Assembly: GCA_937995745.1 (NCBI GenBank)
Contig: CALKIU010000110.1
Coordinates: 4,557 to 68,556, forward strand
Reading direction: 5' to 3'
DNA from: an uncultured Bacillaceae bacterium
Lineage (GTDB): Bacteria > Bacillota > Bacilli > Bacillales > Cytobacillaceae
DNA length: 64,000 bases
Position numbers and translations under genes: made by a program. Each line of letters begins with the position of its first letter. Position 1 is the stretch's first letter. Below the pieces are notes generated by a model that was given only the letters and a program-made list of their open reading frames with translations, had not been told where the DNA came from and made no database searches. This document shows, one piece after another, positions 44,296 through 53,877 of the stretch.

Positions 44296-45660
44296 ATGAA
44301 TGAATTATTGGCGGACCGGCTTCCGCCGCAAAATATAGAGGCTGAACAGGCGGTGTTGGGCGCCATTTTTTTGGAACCTTCCTCGCTGACGACGGCCGCG
44401 GAAATATTGCAGCCTGAGGATTTTTACCGCACCGCCCACCAGAGAATCTTCCACATTATGCTCAAATTGGCCGATGAAGGAAAGGCCGTGGATGTAATCA
44501 CGGTAACGGAGGAATTGCAGGCGGCCAAATTGCTCGAGGATGTCGGCGGGGTCAGCTATTTGACGGAGTTGGCGACTTCTGTGCCGACGGCGGCCAATAT
44601 TGAGTATTATGCGAAAATCGTTGAAGAAAAATCCGTTTTGAGACGTCTCATCCGGACCGCTGTTTCCATCGCCCAGGATTGCTACCAGCGGGAAGATGAA
44701 GTGGATGTTTTAATTGACGAAGCGGAGAAGAAAATCCTCGAGGTGGCCGGAAGAAAAAATACCGGCGGTTTTCAAAATATCAGGGATATTCTGTTCCGGA
44801 CGTACGATCATATCGAAATGCTCCACAACCGGGCCGGAGATGTAACCGGTCTGGCAACGGGCTTCGTCGAACTGGATAAAATCACGGCCGGCTTTCAGCG
44901 CAACGATTTGATCATCGTCGGCGCCCGTCCGTCCATGGGGAAAACGGCTTTCGCTTTAAATATTGCCCAAAACGTCGCCACAAAAACCGGCGAAAATGTG
45001 GCCATTTTTAGTTTGGAAATGGGGGCGGAACAGCTTGTGATGAGGATGCTCTGCGCCGAAGGAAACATCGATTCCCAGCGGCTCCGCACCGGCACGCTGA
45101 CGGAAGAAGATTGGGGCAAATTGATCATGGCGATGGGCAGTTTGTCGAATGCGGGCATCTACATCGATGATACGCCGGGGATTAGAGTGCAAGATATCCG
45201 CTCCCAATGCCGGCGATTGAAGCAGGAAAAAGGGCTCGGCATGGTCATCATCGATTATTTGCAGCTCATTACGGGAAGCGGCCGCCATGCGGAAAACCGC
45301 CAGCAGGAAGTTTCGGAAATTTCCCGTTCATTAAAGCAGCTGGCCCGGGAGTTGGAAGTTCCCGTCATTGCTTTATCGCAGCTTTCCCGGAGCGTCGAAC
45401 AGCGCCAGGACAAGCGGCCGATGATGTCGGATATCAGGGAATCGGGAAGCATCGAGCAGGATGCGGATATCGTCGCTTTTCTTTACCGGGACGATTATTA
45501 TAACAAAGATTCCGAGAATAAGAACATTATAGAAATTATTATCGCCAAGCAGCGGAACGGCCCGACCGGCACCGTTTCCCTTGCCTTTATCAAGGAATAC
45601 AACAAGTTTGTCAATCTGGAAAGGCGTTTTGATGATGCCGCCATTCCCCCCGGCGCATAA
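44296..45660 (+). CDS. dnaC: Replicative DNA helicase
   Basis: Hexameric RecA-fold helicase of the DnaB family (named DnaC in B. subtilis) that unwinds the fork and binds primase and tau. The N-terminal helical collar starts PPQNIEAEQAVLGAIF. Walker A is ARPSMGKT (210-217), Walker B is VIIDYLQLI, and RDESGSIEQDAD-like IRESGSIEQDADIV is present. 454 residues, full length. ATG follows GGAAAGGGGG-type sequence. purA, which usually follows, is not in the window. Confidence 0.97.
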   Translation: MNELLADRLPPQNIEAEQAVLGAIFLEPSSLTTAAEILQPEDFYRTAHQRIFHIMLKLADEGKAVDVITVTEELQAAKLLEDVGGVSYLTELATSVPTAANIEYYAKIVEEKSVLRRLIRTAVSIAQDCYQREDEVDVLIDEAEKKILEVAGRKNTGGFQNIRDILFRTYDHIEMLHNRAGDVTGLATGFVELDKITAGFQRNDLIIVGARPSMGKTAFALNIAQNVATKTGENVAIFSLEMGAEQLVMRMLCAEGNIDSQRLRTGTLTEEDWGKLIMAMGSLSNAGIYIDDTPGIRVQDIRSQCRRLKQEKGLGMVIIDYLQLITGSGRHAENRQQEVSEISRSLKQLARELEVPVIALSQLSRSVEQRQDKRPMMSDIRESGSIEQDADIVAFLYRDDYYNKDSENKNIIEIIIAKQRNGPTGTVSLAFIKEYNKFVNLERRFDDAAIPPGA

Positions 45661-45718
45661 GAACAGGCGGGAACAAAGGGAAGGCCCCGCATATGGCCGT
45701 CCGGTGAAAAGGTCTAAA

Positions 45719-45755
45719 GATGCAGTCCTTTATGGGGACTGCATTTTCTTTTTCC
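45719..45755 (+). terminator. Terminator of dnaC
   Basis: ATGCAGTCC (45720-45728) and GGACTGCAT (45736-45744) form a 9-bp stem followed by TTTCTTTTT. Confidence 0.88.
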
Positions 45756-45939
45756 GCAAGCGCCCGGAAATGGCCGGAACCATTTCTTTGGGAAACTGTC
45801 CCCGCCTGTGCATGGACAGCTTTTCTCTGAACGTCGCCGCCAACCGCCGGCAATTTTTACATATTCTTTTGCAAAAAGGGGACAGAGTTTACGGGGAAAA
45901 GTTACTTTGTTCACTGAAAAGAATGGATACAGCGCTTAT

Positions 45940-45967
45940 TGTAACAAAACTGTTATATAAATGTAAT
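45940..45967 (+). promoter_or_regulatory. Triple WalR-box array upstream of the M23 endopeptidase gene
   Basis: TGTAAC (45940), TGTTAT (45951) and TGTAAT (45962) are three hexamers each separated by 5 bases, i.e. an 11-base period. Every adjacent pair fits the WalR recognition sequence TGTWAH-N5-TGTWAH. They sit 25 bases before a -35 element, the position for activation. Confidence 0.75.
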
Positions 45968-45992
45968 AATTCAACCAATTTATGGATAAACA

Positions 45993-46020
45993 TTGCAAGA
46001 AATTGTGAAAAAATTATAAA
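45993..46020 (+). promoter_or_regulatory. Candidate promoter of the M23 endopeptidase gene
   Basis: TTGCAA (45993-45998), 16-base spacer, TATAAA (46015-46020). It implies a leader of over 200 bases before the start at 46260. The remaining 46021-46259 is AT-rich with no gene, and a second -10-like TATAGA lies near 46194. Confidence 0.5.
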
Positions 46021-46259
46021 AATTTCTATGTGCGAAAAGTCCCAAGAAATCAATAAAAACGCGGATTTTGTCAAATATTCGCCAAATTGTGACGATGGAT
46101 TTTAACAAAAATAGACGTTATATGACTCTTTTTATACATTTATGTTACATTATGAAGACTATCAATCTTCCTCCTGATATTTTGTGATAAAGTATAGAAG
46201 TGTGAAAATGGAACGGGTTTTTTGGCCCTGTTGCGGTTTTCAGTTTTAGGAGGGGGAGT

Positions 46260-47735
46260 ATGTATAGCAATAAGAGCGCCTTGGAGCGGCTGACCGGAAA
46301 AACTGCCGGCTATATAAAGAAAACGGCTGTGTCTGTTGTTGTCTTCGCATCCGTTTCACTCGGACTGGCGTCTCTTGACCGGGTTTCAGCGGACAGTTCC
46401 AAAAAGAACAACAATACAGTCTACTATGTCTATTTGGAAGATGAATATGTCGGCACGATTTCAGACAAAGATATTATAGAGAAATTAAAAGATAAAAAGA
46501 TTAGCGAATTTAAAGATGAGATGGATAAAAAATATAAGCTTACGGTCGGGAGCGATTTGACACTCATTCCGGAACAGGTCGGCTCCGAGGCAAAAACAAA
46601 TGATCGGGAAGTCATCCAGAAACTTGATGAGCAACTGGCCGTTGAAGCAGAAGCCACAGCCATCGTGCTGGACGGCAAAGCGGCTGTTTATGTCCTCGAC
46701 AAAAAAACAGCCGACAAAGTCATTGAAGCGTTGACACACAGATTTGTCTCCAAAGAAGAACTGGAACAATTGAAAAAAACAAAGGAGGCTTTGAAAGAAG
46801 GAAAGCTGCCTCCTTTAAAGGAAAATGAGTCTCGCCTATTAGACGTAAAACTGTCCAAAAAGGTTTCATATTCTTCGGAAGTCGTACCGACAAACGAAGT
46901 GTTGGACGTTGATGAAGCAGTCGAATATTTGTTGAAGGGAACGTTGGAGAAAAAAGAATATACAGTCCAGAAAGGGGACGTTCTCGGCACGATTGCCAGC
47001 AAGCACGGGATGACCGTTCAGCAGCTGCTTGCCGTTAACCCGGGCTTGAAAGAAGATTCCGTCTTGCAAATCGGCCAGAAGGTAAATGTAACTGCTTACG
47101 CGCCGCTTGTCGAAGTGATTACGGAGAAAGAAGTCTTTAAGAAAGAGACAATTCCATATAAAACACAAGTGAAGAACGACTCTTCCGTGTTCAAAGGAAC
47201 GACGAAAGTTCAACGGAACGGCCAGGAAGGACTAAAAGAAGTCACTTATAAGATCTCCCTGGCGAACGGAACACAAATCAAAAAAGAAGCCCTGGAAGAA
47301 AAAATCATCAAAGAACCGGTCGACAAGATTGTGATAAAAGGAACAAAAGTGATCCCTTCCAGAGGAACCGGCAGCTTCATTTGGCCGACTTACGGCGGTT
47401 ATATTTCCAGCTACCAAGGCATGCGCTGGGGCCAATTCCATAAAGGAATCGACATTGCCAGACCTTATAACCGCACGATTAAAGCGGCTGACAACGGGGT
47501 TGTTGTATTTGCCGGCTGGGACGGAGGCTACGGGAAAAAGATCATTATCGACCACCGCAACGGATTCCGCACGGTATACGCCCATTTGGCAACGATTAGC
47601 GTCCGTGTCGGGCAAACAGTGCAAAAAGGCCAAAAGATAGGGGTCATGGGTTCCACCGGAAACTCCACGGGCGTGCATTTGCATTTTGAGATTTACAAGA
47701 ACGGTGTTCTCCAAAATCCGATGAAATATTTATAA
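46260..47735 (+). CDS. Cell-wall endopeptidase with LysM, G5 and M23 domains
   Basis: Secreted peptidoglycan hydrolase of 491 residues. An N-terminal hydrophobic segment (about 21-38) is the signal or anchor. A long charged region follows, then a LysM module (about 232-280, YTVQKGDVLGTIASKHG), a G5 domain (about 285-355) and an M23 zinc peptidase domain (about 370-490). The M23 ligands are H394 and D398 (HKGID) plus H473 and H475 (HLH). ATG follows AGGAGGGGG. It stands directly before walRK, and the triple WalR boxes upstream suggest it is a WalR target that opens the wall for growth. Confidence 0.9.
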   Translation: MYSNKSALERLTGKTAGYIKKTAVSVVVFASVSLGLASLDRVSADSSKKNNNTVYYVYLEDEYVGTISDKDIIEKLKDKKISEFKDEMDKKYKLTVGSDLTLIPEQVGSEAKTNDREVIQKLDEQLAVEAEATAIVLDGKAAVYVLDKKTADKVIEALTHRFVSKEELEQLKKTKEALKEGKLPPLKENESRLLDVKLSKKVSYSSEVVPTNEVLDVDEAVEYLLKGTLEKKEYTVQKGDVLGTIASKHGMTVQQLLAVNPGLKEDSVLQIGQKVNVTAYAPLVEVITEKEVFKKETIPYKTQVKNDSSVFKGTTKVQRNGQEGLKEVTYKISLANGTQIKKEALEEKIIKEPVDKIVIKGTKVIPSRGTGSFIWPTYGGYISSYQGMRWGQFHKGIDIARPYNRTIKAADNGVVVFAGWDGGYGKKIIIDHRNGFRTVYAHLATISVRVGQTVQKGQKIGVMGSTGNSTGVHLHFEIYKNGVLQNPMKYL

Positions 47736-48125
47736 TTGGTCAAAAGAATAAGGCTGTCCGTAAGATGGGAACAGGCACTTGCTTATAGAAATCATTGCTG
47801 CGGAAAAAATTCTATGCAGGAATTTCTTCCCAAGCAGGAGCTGCTCTCACATTTGCGGAGGGCCTTTTTTTATGCAGAAAAACGGGTTGAAAAACCTATT
47901 CTTTCGGCAAAAAGATGAATTAGTCATGATAAAATGTTAAAGTAAATTGGGGACATATTTTTGAAAGTGACCCAAATTACACGGGTTGTCCCATTCTTGT
48001 GTTTTGCAAGATTTCACTGTCAGTGTGCGCAAACGAGGAAAACGGTGGGTAAAAAAGACCAGAAGAGATAGAGCCATATTTCGTTTACATTCATATAATT
48101 AAATGTCGCAAAAAGGGGAAAGGAC
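47736..48125 (+). other. M23 gene-walR intergenic region
   Basis: 390 bases without a recognised gene. A GGGCCTTTTTTT stretch near 47860 may end the M23 transcript, but I see no strong stem. A perfect TATAAT at about 48095 is a -10 candidate for walR, without a clear -35; AGGGGAAAGG precedes the walR start. Confidence 0.4.
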
Positions 48126-48833
48126 ATGGATAAGAAAATTCTAGTTGTTGATGATGAAAAGCCGATTGCCGATATTTTGCAGTTCAACTTGAAAAAAGAA
48201 GGCTACGAAGTCCACTGTGCTTACGACGGACACGAGGCGTTGAGGAAAGTGGAGGAGATTCAGCCTGATTTAATCTTGCTGGACATTATGCTGCCGCAGC
48301 TGGACGGAATGGAAGTATGCCGCGAAGTCCGGAAAAAATACGATATGCCGATCATTATGCTGACAGCGAAAGATTCGGAAATCGACAAAGTGCTCGGCCT
48401 GGAACTCGGGGCGGACGATTACGTGACGAAGCCGTTCAGCTCGAGAGAATTGATTGCCAGGGTAAAAGCCAATCTCCGCAGGCATCAAGTGATGTCTTCC
48501 CAGGCGGAACAAAACGAAACGAAAGAAATCAGAGTCGGCTCCCTTGTCATTCATCCCGATGCTTACATGGTCACCAAGCGGGGCGAAACGATTGAATTGA
48601 CACACCGGGAGTTTGAACTTTTGCATTATCTGGCCAAACATATCGGCCAGGTTATGACGAGGGAACATTTGCTGCAAACGGTGTGGGGTTACGATTATTA
48701 CGGGGATGTCCGGACGGTCGACGTGACGGTGCGGCGCCTCCGCGAAAAAATAGAAGACAACCCGAGCCATCCGGTATGGATCATCACCAGAAGAGGAGTC
48801 GGCTATTATTTGCGAAATCCTGAACAGGAGTAA
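48126..48833 (+). CDS. walR: Essential response regulator WalR
   Basis: OmpR-family regulator of wall metabolism, partner of WalK. The receiver domain has the acidic pocket D9/D10, phosphoacceptor D53 (LLDIMLPQLDGM) and the TKPF lysine. The winged-helix DNA-binding domain ends RRGVGYYLRNPEQE. 235 residues. Controls autolysin genes through TGTWAH-N5-TGTWAH sites such as those upstream of the preceding M23 gene. First gene of walRKHIJ-htrA. Confidence 0.97.
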   Translation: MDKKILVVDDEKPIADILQFNLKKEGYEVHCAYDGHEALRKVEEIQPDLILLDIMLPQLDGMEVCREVRKKYDMPIIMLTAKDSEIDKVLGLELGADDYVTKPFSSRELIARVKANLRRHQVMSSQAEQNETKEIRVGSLVIHPDAYMVTKRGETIELTHREFELLHYLAKHIGQVMTREHLLQTVWGYDYYGDVRTVDVTVRRLREKIEDNPSHPVWIITRRGVGYYLRNPEQE

Positions 48834-48842
48834 TGGATCATA

Positions 48843-50681
48843 ATGAAAATCAAAGGTTTTTTCCGGTCCATCCATGTGAAGCTGGTGCTGATATTTGCTT
48901 TATTGATTACCCTTGTTTTGCAAATTATCGGCGCCTATTTTGTTCGCCAGTTGGAAGCGACGTTATTGGAAAACTTCGAGACATCCATCCAGGAGCGGGT
49001 CGATCTGTTGGCCTATTATGTCAGTGAAGAAATGGTGAAAGAACGCAATCCCAATGAAGATCCGACACTTGAAGAGGCCGTGTACCATTTGCTGAGGGAT
49101 TTCAACCAGACGGCCGACATTGCCCAAGTCAAAGTGATTGAAGGAAGCACGCTGAAAATTATCGGCACTTCCGACCCGATGAACCAGGGCATCGTCGGCC
49201 AAAGAACGACAGACAAATTTATTTGGCGGGTCATCGCCACCTCCGACCTCGACGGCGATGATGAAACATTAATCGACCCGCAGACAGGGAACCGGGTTTG
49301 GATTCTCGTCAGGCCCATTCTCCACAACGGGGATGTCATCGGCGCCATCCATTTGACGGCGAAAAAAGAAAATGTCTATACCCAGATGAAGTCGATCAAC
49401 AATATTTTTGCCACCGGCACGGTCATGTCATTCGGCATTACGGCCATATTGACGATTCTTCTGGCCCGGACGATCACGAAACCCATATCCGACATGAGAA
49501 GGCATGCGCTTGCGTTGAGTAAAGGTAATTTTTCCAGAAAAGTAAAAGTTTATGGCGATGATGAAATCGGCCAATTGGCCCAAACGTTTAACGTTTTGAC
49601 GAAGAAATTGCAAGAGGCCCAAGCGACGATGGAAGGGGAAAGAAGGAAACTCTCTTCCGTTCTGTCCTACATGACGGACGGAGTCATTTCCACGGACAGA
49701 AGGGGCCGGGTCATTTTAATCAACGAACAGGCTCTCGACATGCTGAAAGTTTCACGTGAAACGAGCTTGTCGATGCCGGTCAACGAATTGCTCGGCATTG
49801 CCGACGAATATTCGTACGAGGACCTTTTGAAACAGACCGATTCCATCATTCTCGATTTGGGGAACGAAAAGAATCCTTATTTCTTGCGGGCCAATTTTTC
49901 CGTCATCCAGAAAGACAGCGGCTTTATCAACGGGTTGATTGTCGTTCTTCATGATATTACGGAGCAGGAAAAAGTGGACATGGAACGGCGGGAATTTGTC
50001 GCCAATGTTTCCCACGAACTCCGAACGCCGTTGACGACGATGAGAAGCTATTTGGAGGCGCTGGTGGACGGAGCATGGAAAGACAAAGAGATTGCCCCGA
50101 GATTTTTGCAAGTGGTGCAAAATGAAACCGAGCGCATGATCCGGCTTGTAAACGACCTCTTGCAACTTTCCCGGATGGACAGCAAAGATTACACCCTTCA
50201 TAAAGAATGGGTGAATCTTGTGGAATTTTACAACCAAGTAATCGACCGGTTTGAAATGACGAAAGAACAGCATGTCATCTTTAAACGGAGGCTGCTGAAT
50301 TACCCGGTTTATGCAGAAATTGACAAAGACAAATTGACGCAAGTGTTGGATAATATTATTTCCAATGCGTTGAAATATTCTCCCGAGGGCGGAACGATTG
50401 TCTTCAGCATGCTTCAGGAATTAGGGGAGATTGTGATCAGCGTTTCCGACGAAGGAGTGGGCATTCCGAAAGACAAACTCGAGAAAATTTTCGAGCGGTT
50501 TTACAGGGTTGATAAGGCACGGACAAGAAAACTCGGCGGAACGGGCCTCGGATTGGCGATCGCGAAAGAAGTGGTCGAGGCCCACGGCGGAAAAATTTGG
50601 GCGGAAAGTACGGAAGGACACGGGACGACGATTTATTTCAGTTTGCCTTACAACTCTTCCTATGAGGATGATTGGTCATGA
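48843..50681 (+). CDS. walK: Essential sensor histidine kinase WalK
   Basis: Membrane kinase for WalR. Transmembrane segments near residues 10-31 and 180-203 flank an extracellular sensory domain, followed by HAMP (about 204-256), PAS (about 260-370), HisKA with H391 (NVSHELRTPLT) and HATPase (NALKYSPEGG, DEGVGIP, GTGLGLAI). 612 residues. ATG at 48843 is 9 bases after the walR stop. The coding sequence contains a parS-like palindrome at 49748. It overlaps walH by ATGA. Confidence 0.97.
   Translation: MKIKGFFRSIHVKLVLIFALLITLVLQIIGAYFVRQLEATLLENFETSIQERVDLLAYYVSEEMVKERNPNEDPTLEEAVYHLLRDFNQTADIAQVKVIEGSTLKIIGTSDPMNQGIVGQRTTDKFIWRVIATSDLDGDDETLIDPQTGNRVWILVRPILHNGDVIGAIHLTAKKENVYTQMKSINNIFATGTVMSFGITAILTILLARTITKPISDMRRHALALSKGNFSRKVKVYGDDEIGQLAQTFNVLTKKLQEAQATMEGERRKLSSVLSYMTDGVISTDRRGRVILINEQALDMLKVSRETSLSMPVNELLGIADEYSYEDLLKQTDSIILDLGNEKNPYFLRANFSVIQKDSGFINGLIVVLHDITEQEKVDMERREFVANVSHELRTPLTTMRSYLEALVDGAWKDKEIAPRFLQVVQNETERMIRLVNDLLQLSRMDSKDYTLHKEWVNLVEFYNQVIDRFEMTKEQHVIFKRRLLNYPVYAEIDKDKLTQVLDNIISNALKYSPEGGTIVFSMLQELGEIVISVSDEGVGIPKDKLEKIFERFYRVDKARTRKLGGTGLGLAIAKEVVEAHGGKIWAESTEGHGTTIYFSLPYNSSYEDDWS
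49748..49763. other. parS-like palindrome inside walK
   Basis: AGTTTCACGTGAAACG matches parS at 14 of 16 positions with the core GTTTCACGTGAAAC intact. It lies about 25 kb from oriC. Binding by Spo0J is plausible but probably weaker than at the two perfect sites. Confidence 0.6.
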
Positions 50682-51985
50682 CGTTGGAACATATTAAAAC
50701 GGTCATCTTAATATTGTTGATTATTTTGAGCAGCCTGCTCACTTGGACGATTTGGACTTACCAGCCGAACTACAGGGTGCTGGAAGACGAGAAGACGGTT
50801 CAAGGCGTTTCCTTAAGCGGTGAAGAGCGGGCGATTAACGAGATCGTTTTCCCCGGACAGGTGTACTGTCATTTTTCCAACGTCCATTATGGAACATTGG
50901 ACAGCGAACTGATTGAAAGAATGATGAAGGAAATCAGCCGCTGGGGCTATGACCATTTTGAAGAAATTTCCGGAGAATTGGAAGACATTTATGACTTTAT
51001 TTACCGAAACGGCATGACGGAAATTGTGTTCCCCGCCTCTGTCCCGATGAAAGTTTTTAGAACGTTTGCGGAAGTGAAGGATAAAAACACTTCCACGATT
51101 GATTTTGACCGGCTGGTGATTGATACGAACCATCTGACAAAATCGCACGGATATGTCTATTTTGTTTCAACGGAAAATCTCACCGTCTACCGGTCGGAAG
51201 TTCCCGCTTCATTGGTAGCCAACTTTCGGGAACAATTTTACCTTCCTTCCGTCCAGAGCGGACAGTTTTATCCGCACCAAATGGTGACTTTGGAAAACGG
51301 CAACAAATTGCTCGTCCGCACGGCGGCAACGAAAATGAAACGGTACAGTTATTTAATGGATTCATTGCCGGCGGAAGAATTTAAAAACGCCCTTTTCAAT
51401 GACCCGCATTTTGTCAAAAGAAACGCAACATCTTCCGGCGAAGAATATTACGATGAATCGACGCTGTTAAGCATCAATTTTAAAGCAAATATGCTCCATT
51501 ACGTCAACCCCGCCCAATCTAAAGGAGGGGTGATGAACACCGATCGCCTGTTGTCGCAAAGCATCGATTTTATCAACGGACACGGGGGCTGGACGGGAAA
51601 TTACCGCTATGCGGATATCGATATTTTTGAAAAAACCATCCTGTTCCGGTTGCATCATCCCGAAGGATATCCGATTTTCAGCACGAACGGGATTTCGGAA
51701 ATTTATTTAAGCTGGGGGGAAACGAGCGTTACACAATATATGCGCAACAATTTCTCCCTCGGCGGCAAGATCGAGGAAGAGGAAGTGTGGATGCCTTCCG
51801 GATTGGAAGTCTACAACAGTCTGATCAAACGGGAAGGTTTCCAGCCCAAATATTTGCAAGACCTTGTCCTCGGTTATAAAATGACCAATCATGTGGAGGG
51901 AAAACTCCTTTATTTGGAACCTGCCTGGTATTATAAATACAGGGATCAATGGCTGTCATTCCCCTCCAGAATCGGGGAGAGATAA
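50678..51985 (+). CDS. walH: WalKR regulatory protein WalH (YycH)
   Basis: Membrane-anchored protein that, with WalI, modulates WalK from outside the membrane. One N-terminal transmembrane segment (about residues 7-27) precedes a large extracytoplasmic domain. About 435 residues. ATG at 50678 overlaps the walK stop as ATGA, so translation is coupled; TTG at 50672 is an alternative. Recognised by position between walK and walI and by the N-terminal WTIWTYQPNY pattern of YycH. Confidence 0.93.
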   Translation: MTLEHIKTVILILLIILSSLLTWTIWTYQPNYRVLEDEKTVQGVSLSGEERAINEIVFPGQVYCHFSNVHYGTLDSELIERMMKEISRWGYDHFEEISGELEDIYDFIYRNGMTEIVFPASVPMKVFRTFAEVKDKNTSTIDFDRLVIDTNHLTKSHGYVYFVSTENLTVYRSEVPASLVANFREQFYLPSVQSGQFYPHQMVTLENGNKLLVRTAATKMKRYSYLMDSLPAEEFKNALFNDPHFVKRNATSSGEEYYDESTLLSINFKANMLHYVNPAQSKGGVMNTDRLLSQSIDFINGHGGWTGNYRYADIDIFEKTILFRLHHPEGYPIFSTNGISEIYLSWGETSVTQYMRNNFSLGGKIEEEEVWMPSGLEVYNSLIKREGFQPKYLQDLVLGYKMTNHVEGKLLYLEPAWYYKYRDQWLSFPSRIGER

Positions 51986-51987
51986 AC

Positions 51988-52797
51988 ATGGACTGGGCGA
52001 GAATCAAAACGATCTTCATCATTGCTTTCTTGGCGTTAAATATTTATTTGGGCTATGAATTTTATAAACTATACAAATCGAGCCAATACGATTATATTTC
52101 CGAAGCGACGATTGAAAGCCAGCTAAGCGCGGATGAGATAGAAATTGTCTCCCTTCCGAAAAACGTGTCGAAGGGGAAATATTTGACGGCTTCTCCGAAA
52201 CGGTTTACGAAAGAAGAGCTCGCGGAAATGGCGGAGGGGCGATTGAACGGACAGTCCGTCACGATTATCAATGATACGGTCATAGAATCTTATTTGGAAA
52301 AACCGTATAAAATTTCGGCCAATTTTTCCCCGAATGAATTGGCAGCGTTTCTGAAAAACAATGTGATCGCCGGAGAAGAGTACAGTTTTTGGGAACGGGA
52401 TCCGGTGAACAACACGATTACGTATTACCAGAAGGTGAATGACAAAGTTTTATTCAACAATATGAACGGCGAATTAACGTTTTATTTAAACGAAGACAAT
52501 GAAATTGTTTATTACAGGCAGACGCTGTTGGAAGATTTCGAGGAATTTCCCGATGAAGAGACGCTTTTGCAGCCGATCAAAGCGATCGAAATTTTGTACG
52601 AAAACGGAAAAATTCCTTCCGGCAGCAAAATCACAAAAATTGAAGAAGGGTATTACACGCTTGTCCATCTTTCCTCCTCCCAAGTATTGACCCCTGTGTG
52701 GCGGGTTGTCTTGAACGGGGAAAAAGATCTGTACGTCAATGCTGTCGAAGGACAGATTGTTGAATTGGAGAATGTAGAGAAAAAGATTTTGGAGTGA
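51988..52797 (+). CDS. walI: WalKR regulatory protein WalI (YycI)
   Basis: Partner of WalH. MDWARIKTIFIIAFLALNIYLG forms the single N-terminal membrane anchor, followed by an extracytoplasmic domain of about 240 residues. ATG at 51988 comes 2 bases after the walH stop and follows GGGGAGAG; the frame opens further upstream at 51949 inside walH. 269 residues. Confidence 0.93.
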   Translation: MDWARIKTIFIIAFLALNIYLGYEFYKLYKSSQYDYISEATIESQLSADEIEIVSLPKNVSKGKYLTASPKRFTKEELAEMAEGRLNGQSVTIINDTVIESYLEKPYKISANFSPNELAAFLKNNVIAGEEYSFWERDPVNNTITYYQKVNDKVLFNNMNGELTFYLNEDNEIVYYRQTLLEDFEEFPDEETLLQPIKAIEILYENGKIPSGSKITKIEEGYYTLVHLSSSQVLTPVWRVVLNGEKDLYVNAVEGQIVELENVEKKILE

Positions 52798-52802
52798 GTT
52801 GC

Positions 52803-53597
52803 ATGTCTTTACGGTTAAGCGTGCTTGCGAGCGGGAGCACCGGCAATGCCGTCTATGTGGAGACGGACGAACATTCCTTTCTTGTCGATGCCGGCTTGAG
52901 CGGAAAACAAATGGAGGCTCTTTTTCAAAAAATCCAGCGCGATATCCGCGACTTGTCCGGCATTTTGGTAACCCATGAACACAGCGACCATATAAAAGGA
53001 GTCGGCGTTTTGGCGAGAAAATATAAAATCCCTGTTTACGCCAATGAAAAAACATGGGCGGCCATGAAAGGATTAATCGGGGAAATTCCCTCAGATTTGC
53101 AATTTGTCTTTCCGATGGAATCGGTCAAAAGTTTCGGTTCCCTTGATATAGAATCTTTCGGCGTTTCCCATGACGCCGCCGAACCGATGTTTTATATTTT
53201 TCACAAGAATAGCAAGAAAGTAGTAATTATTACAGATACAGGATATGTCAGTGAAAGAATGAAAGGAATTATCAAAAACGCGGACGTCTATGTGTTTGAA
53301 ACAAACCACGATGTGCAAATGCTGCGGATGGGGAAATATCCGTGGAACGTGAAAAGAAGAATTTTAAGCGATGTGGGACATATGTCCAATGAAGATGCCG
53401 CTCTTGCCATCAGCGACGTCATCGGCGAGCGGACAAAAAAGATTTACTTGGCCCATCTGAGCCAGGACAACAATATGAAAGAACTGGCCAACATGACAGT
53501 CAAACAAATGTTAAAAAGCAGGGGATTCATGTTCGGGGAACAATTTGCCCTTTATGACACCGATCCGAAAATCCCCACACCTCTTACGGCAGTATAA
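52803..53597 (+). CDS. walJ: MBL-fold metallohydrolase WalJ (YycJ)
   Basis: Metallo-beta-lactamase-fold protein with likely exonuclease-type activity, linked in Firmicutes to coordination of replication with wall and division control. It begins MSLRLSVLASGSTGNAVYVE and carries the metal motif THEHSDH and later SHDAAEP and ETNHD. 264 residues. ATG at 52803 follows GGAG; the frame opens at GTG 52794 overlapping walI. Last gene before a terminator. Confidence 0.93.
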   Translation: MSLRLSVLASGSTGNAVYVETDEHSFLVDAGLSGKQMEALFQKIQRDIRDLSGILVTHEHSDHIKGVGVLARKYKIPVYANEKTWAAMKGLIGEIPSDLQFVFPMESVKSFGSLDIESFGVSHDAAEPMFYIFHKNSKKVVIITDTGYVSERMKGIIKNADVYVFETNHDVQMLRMGKYPWNVKRRILSDVGHMSNEDAALAISDVIGERTKKIYLAHLSQDNNMKELANMTVKQMLKSRGFMFGEQFALYDTDPKIPTPLTAV

Positions 53598-53610
53598 TTT
53601 TTGACAGTAC

Positions 53611-53624
53611 ATTTCCCGGGAAAT
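53611..53624. promoter_or_regulatory. Perfect Noc-binding site
   Basis: ATTTCCCGGGAAAT is an exact match to the palindromic 14-bp Noc recognition sequence, placed between walJ and htrA about 30 kb from oriC. Confidence 0.88.
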
Positions 53625-53645
53625 GATTGATATTTGTTTTGCGAG

Positions 53646-53678
53646 AAGGCCAGGATGCAAGCCCTGGCTTTTTTTTTA
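53646..53678 (+). terminator. Terminator of the walRKHIJ operon
   Basis: GCCAGG (53649-53654) with CCTGGC (53663-53668), then nine T. It separates htrA from the wal operon. Confidence 0.87.
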
Positions 53679-53877
53679 AAAGCGGCCCGGATGCGGCGGG
53701 GGAACGATTCGCCGTTTTTATTGCGGCGTTCTGGGAAAAATATGTTTAAAAATATCTTGGCCGGCGGGCTCGTTTGTTAAATTTTTTCGTTATTGCGTTT
53801 ATAATAATTATATAATTGTATAGTTGAAAATGGATTCGAAACCGATTTTGTTTTACACAGGAAAGGATGTGTGAACG

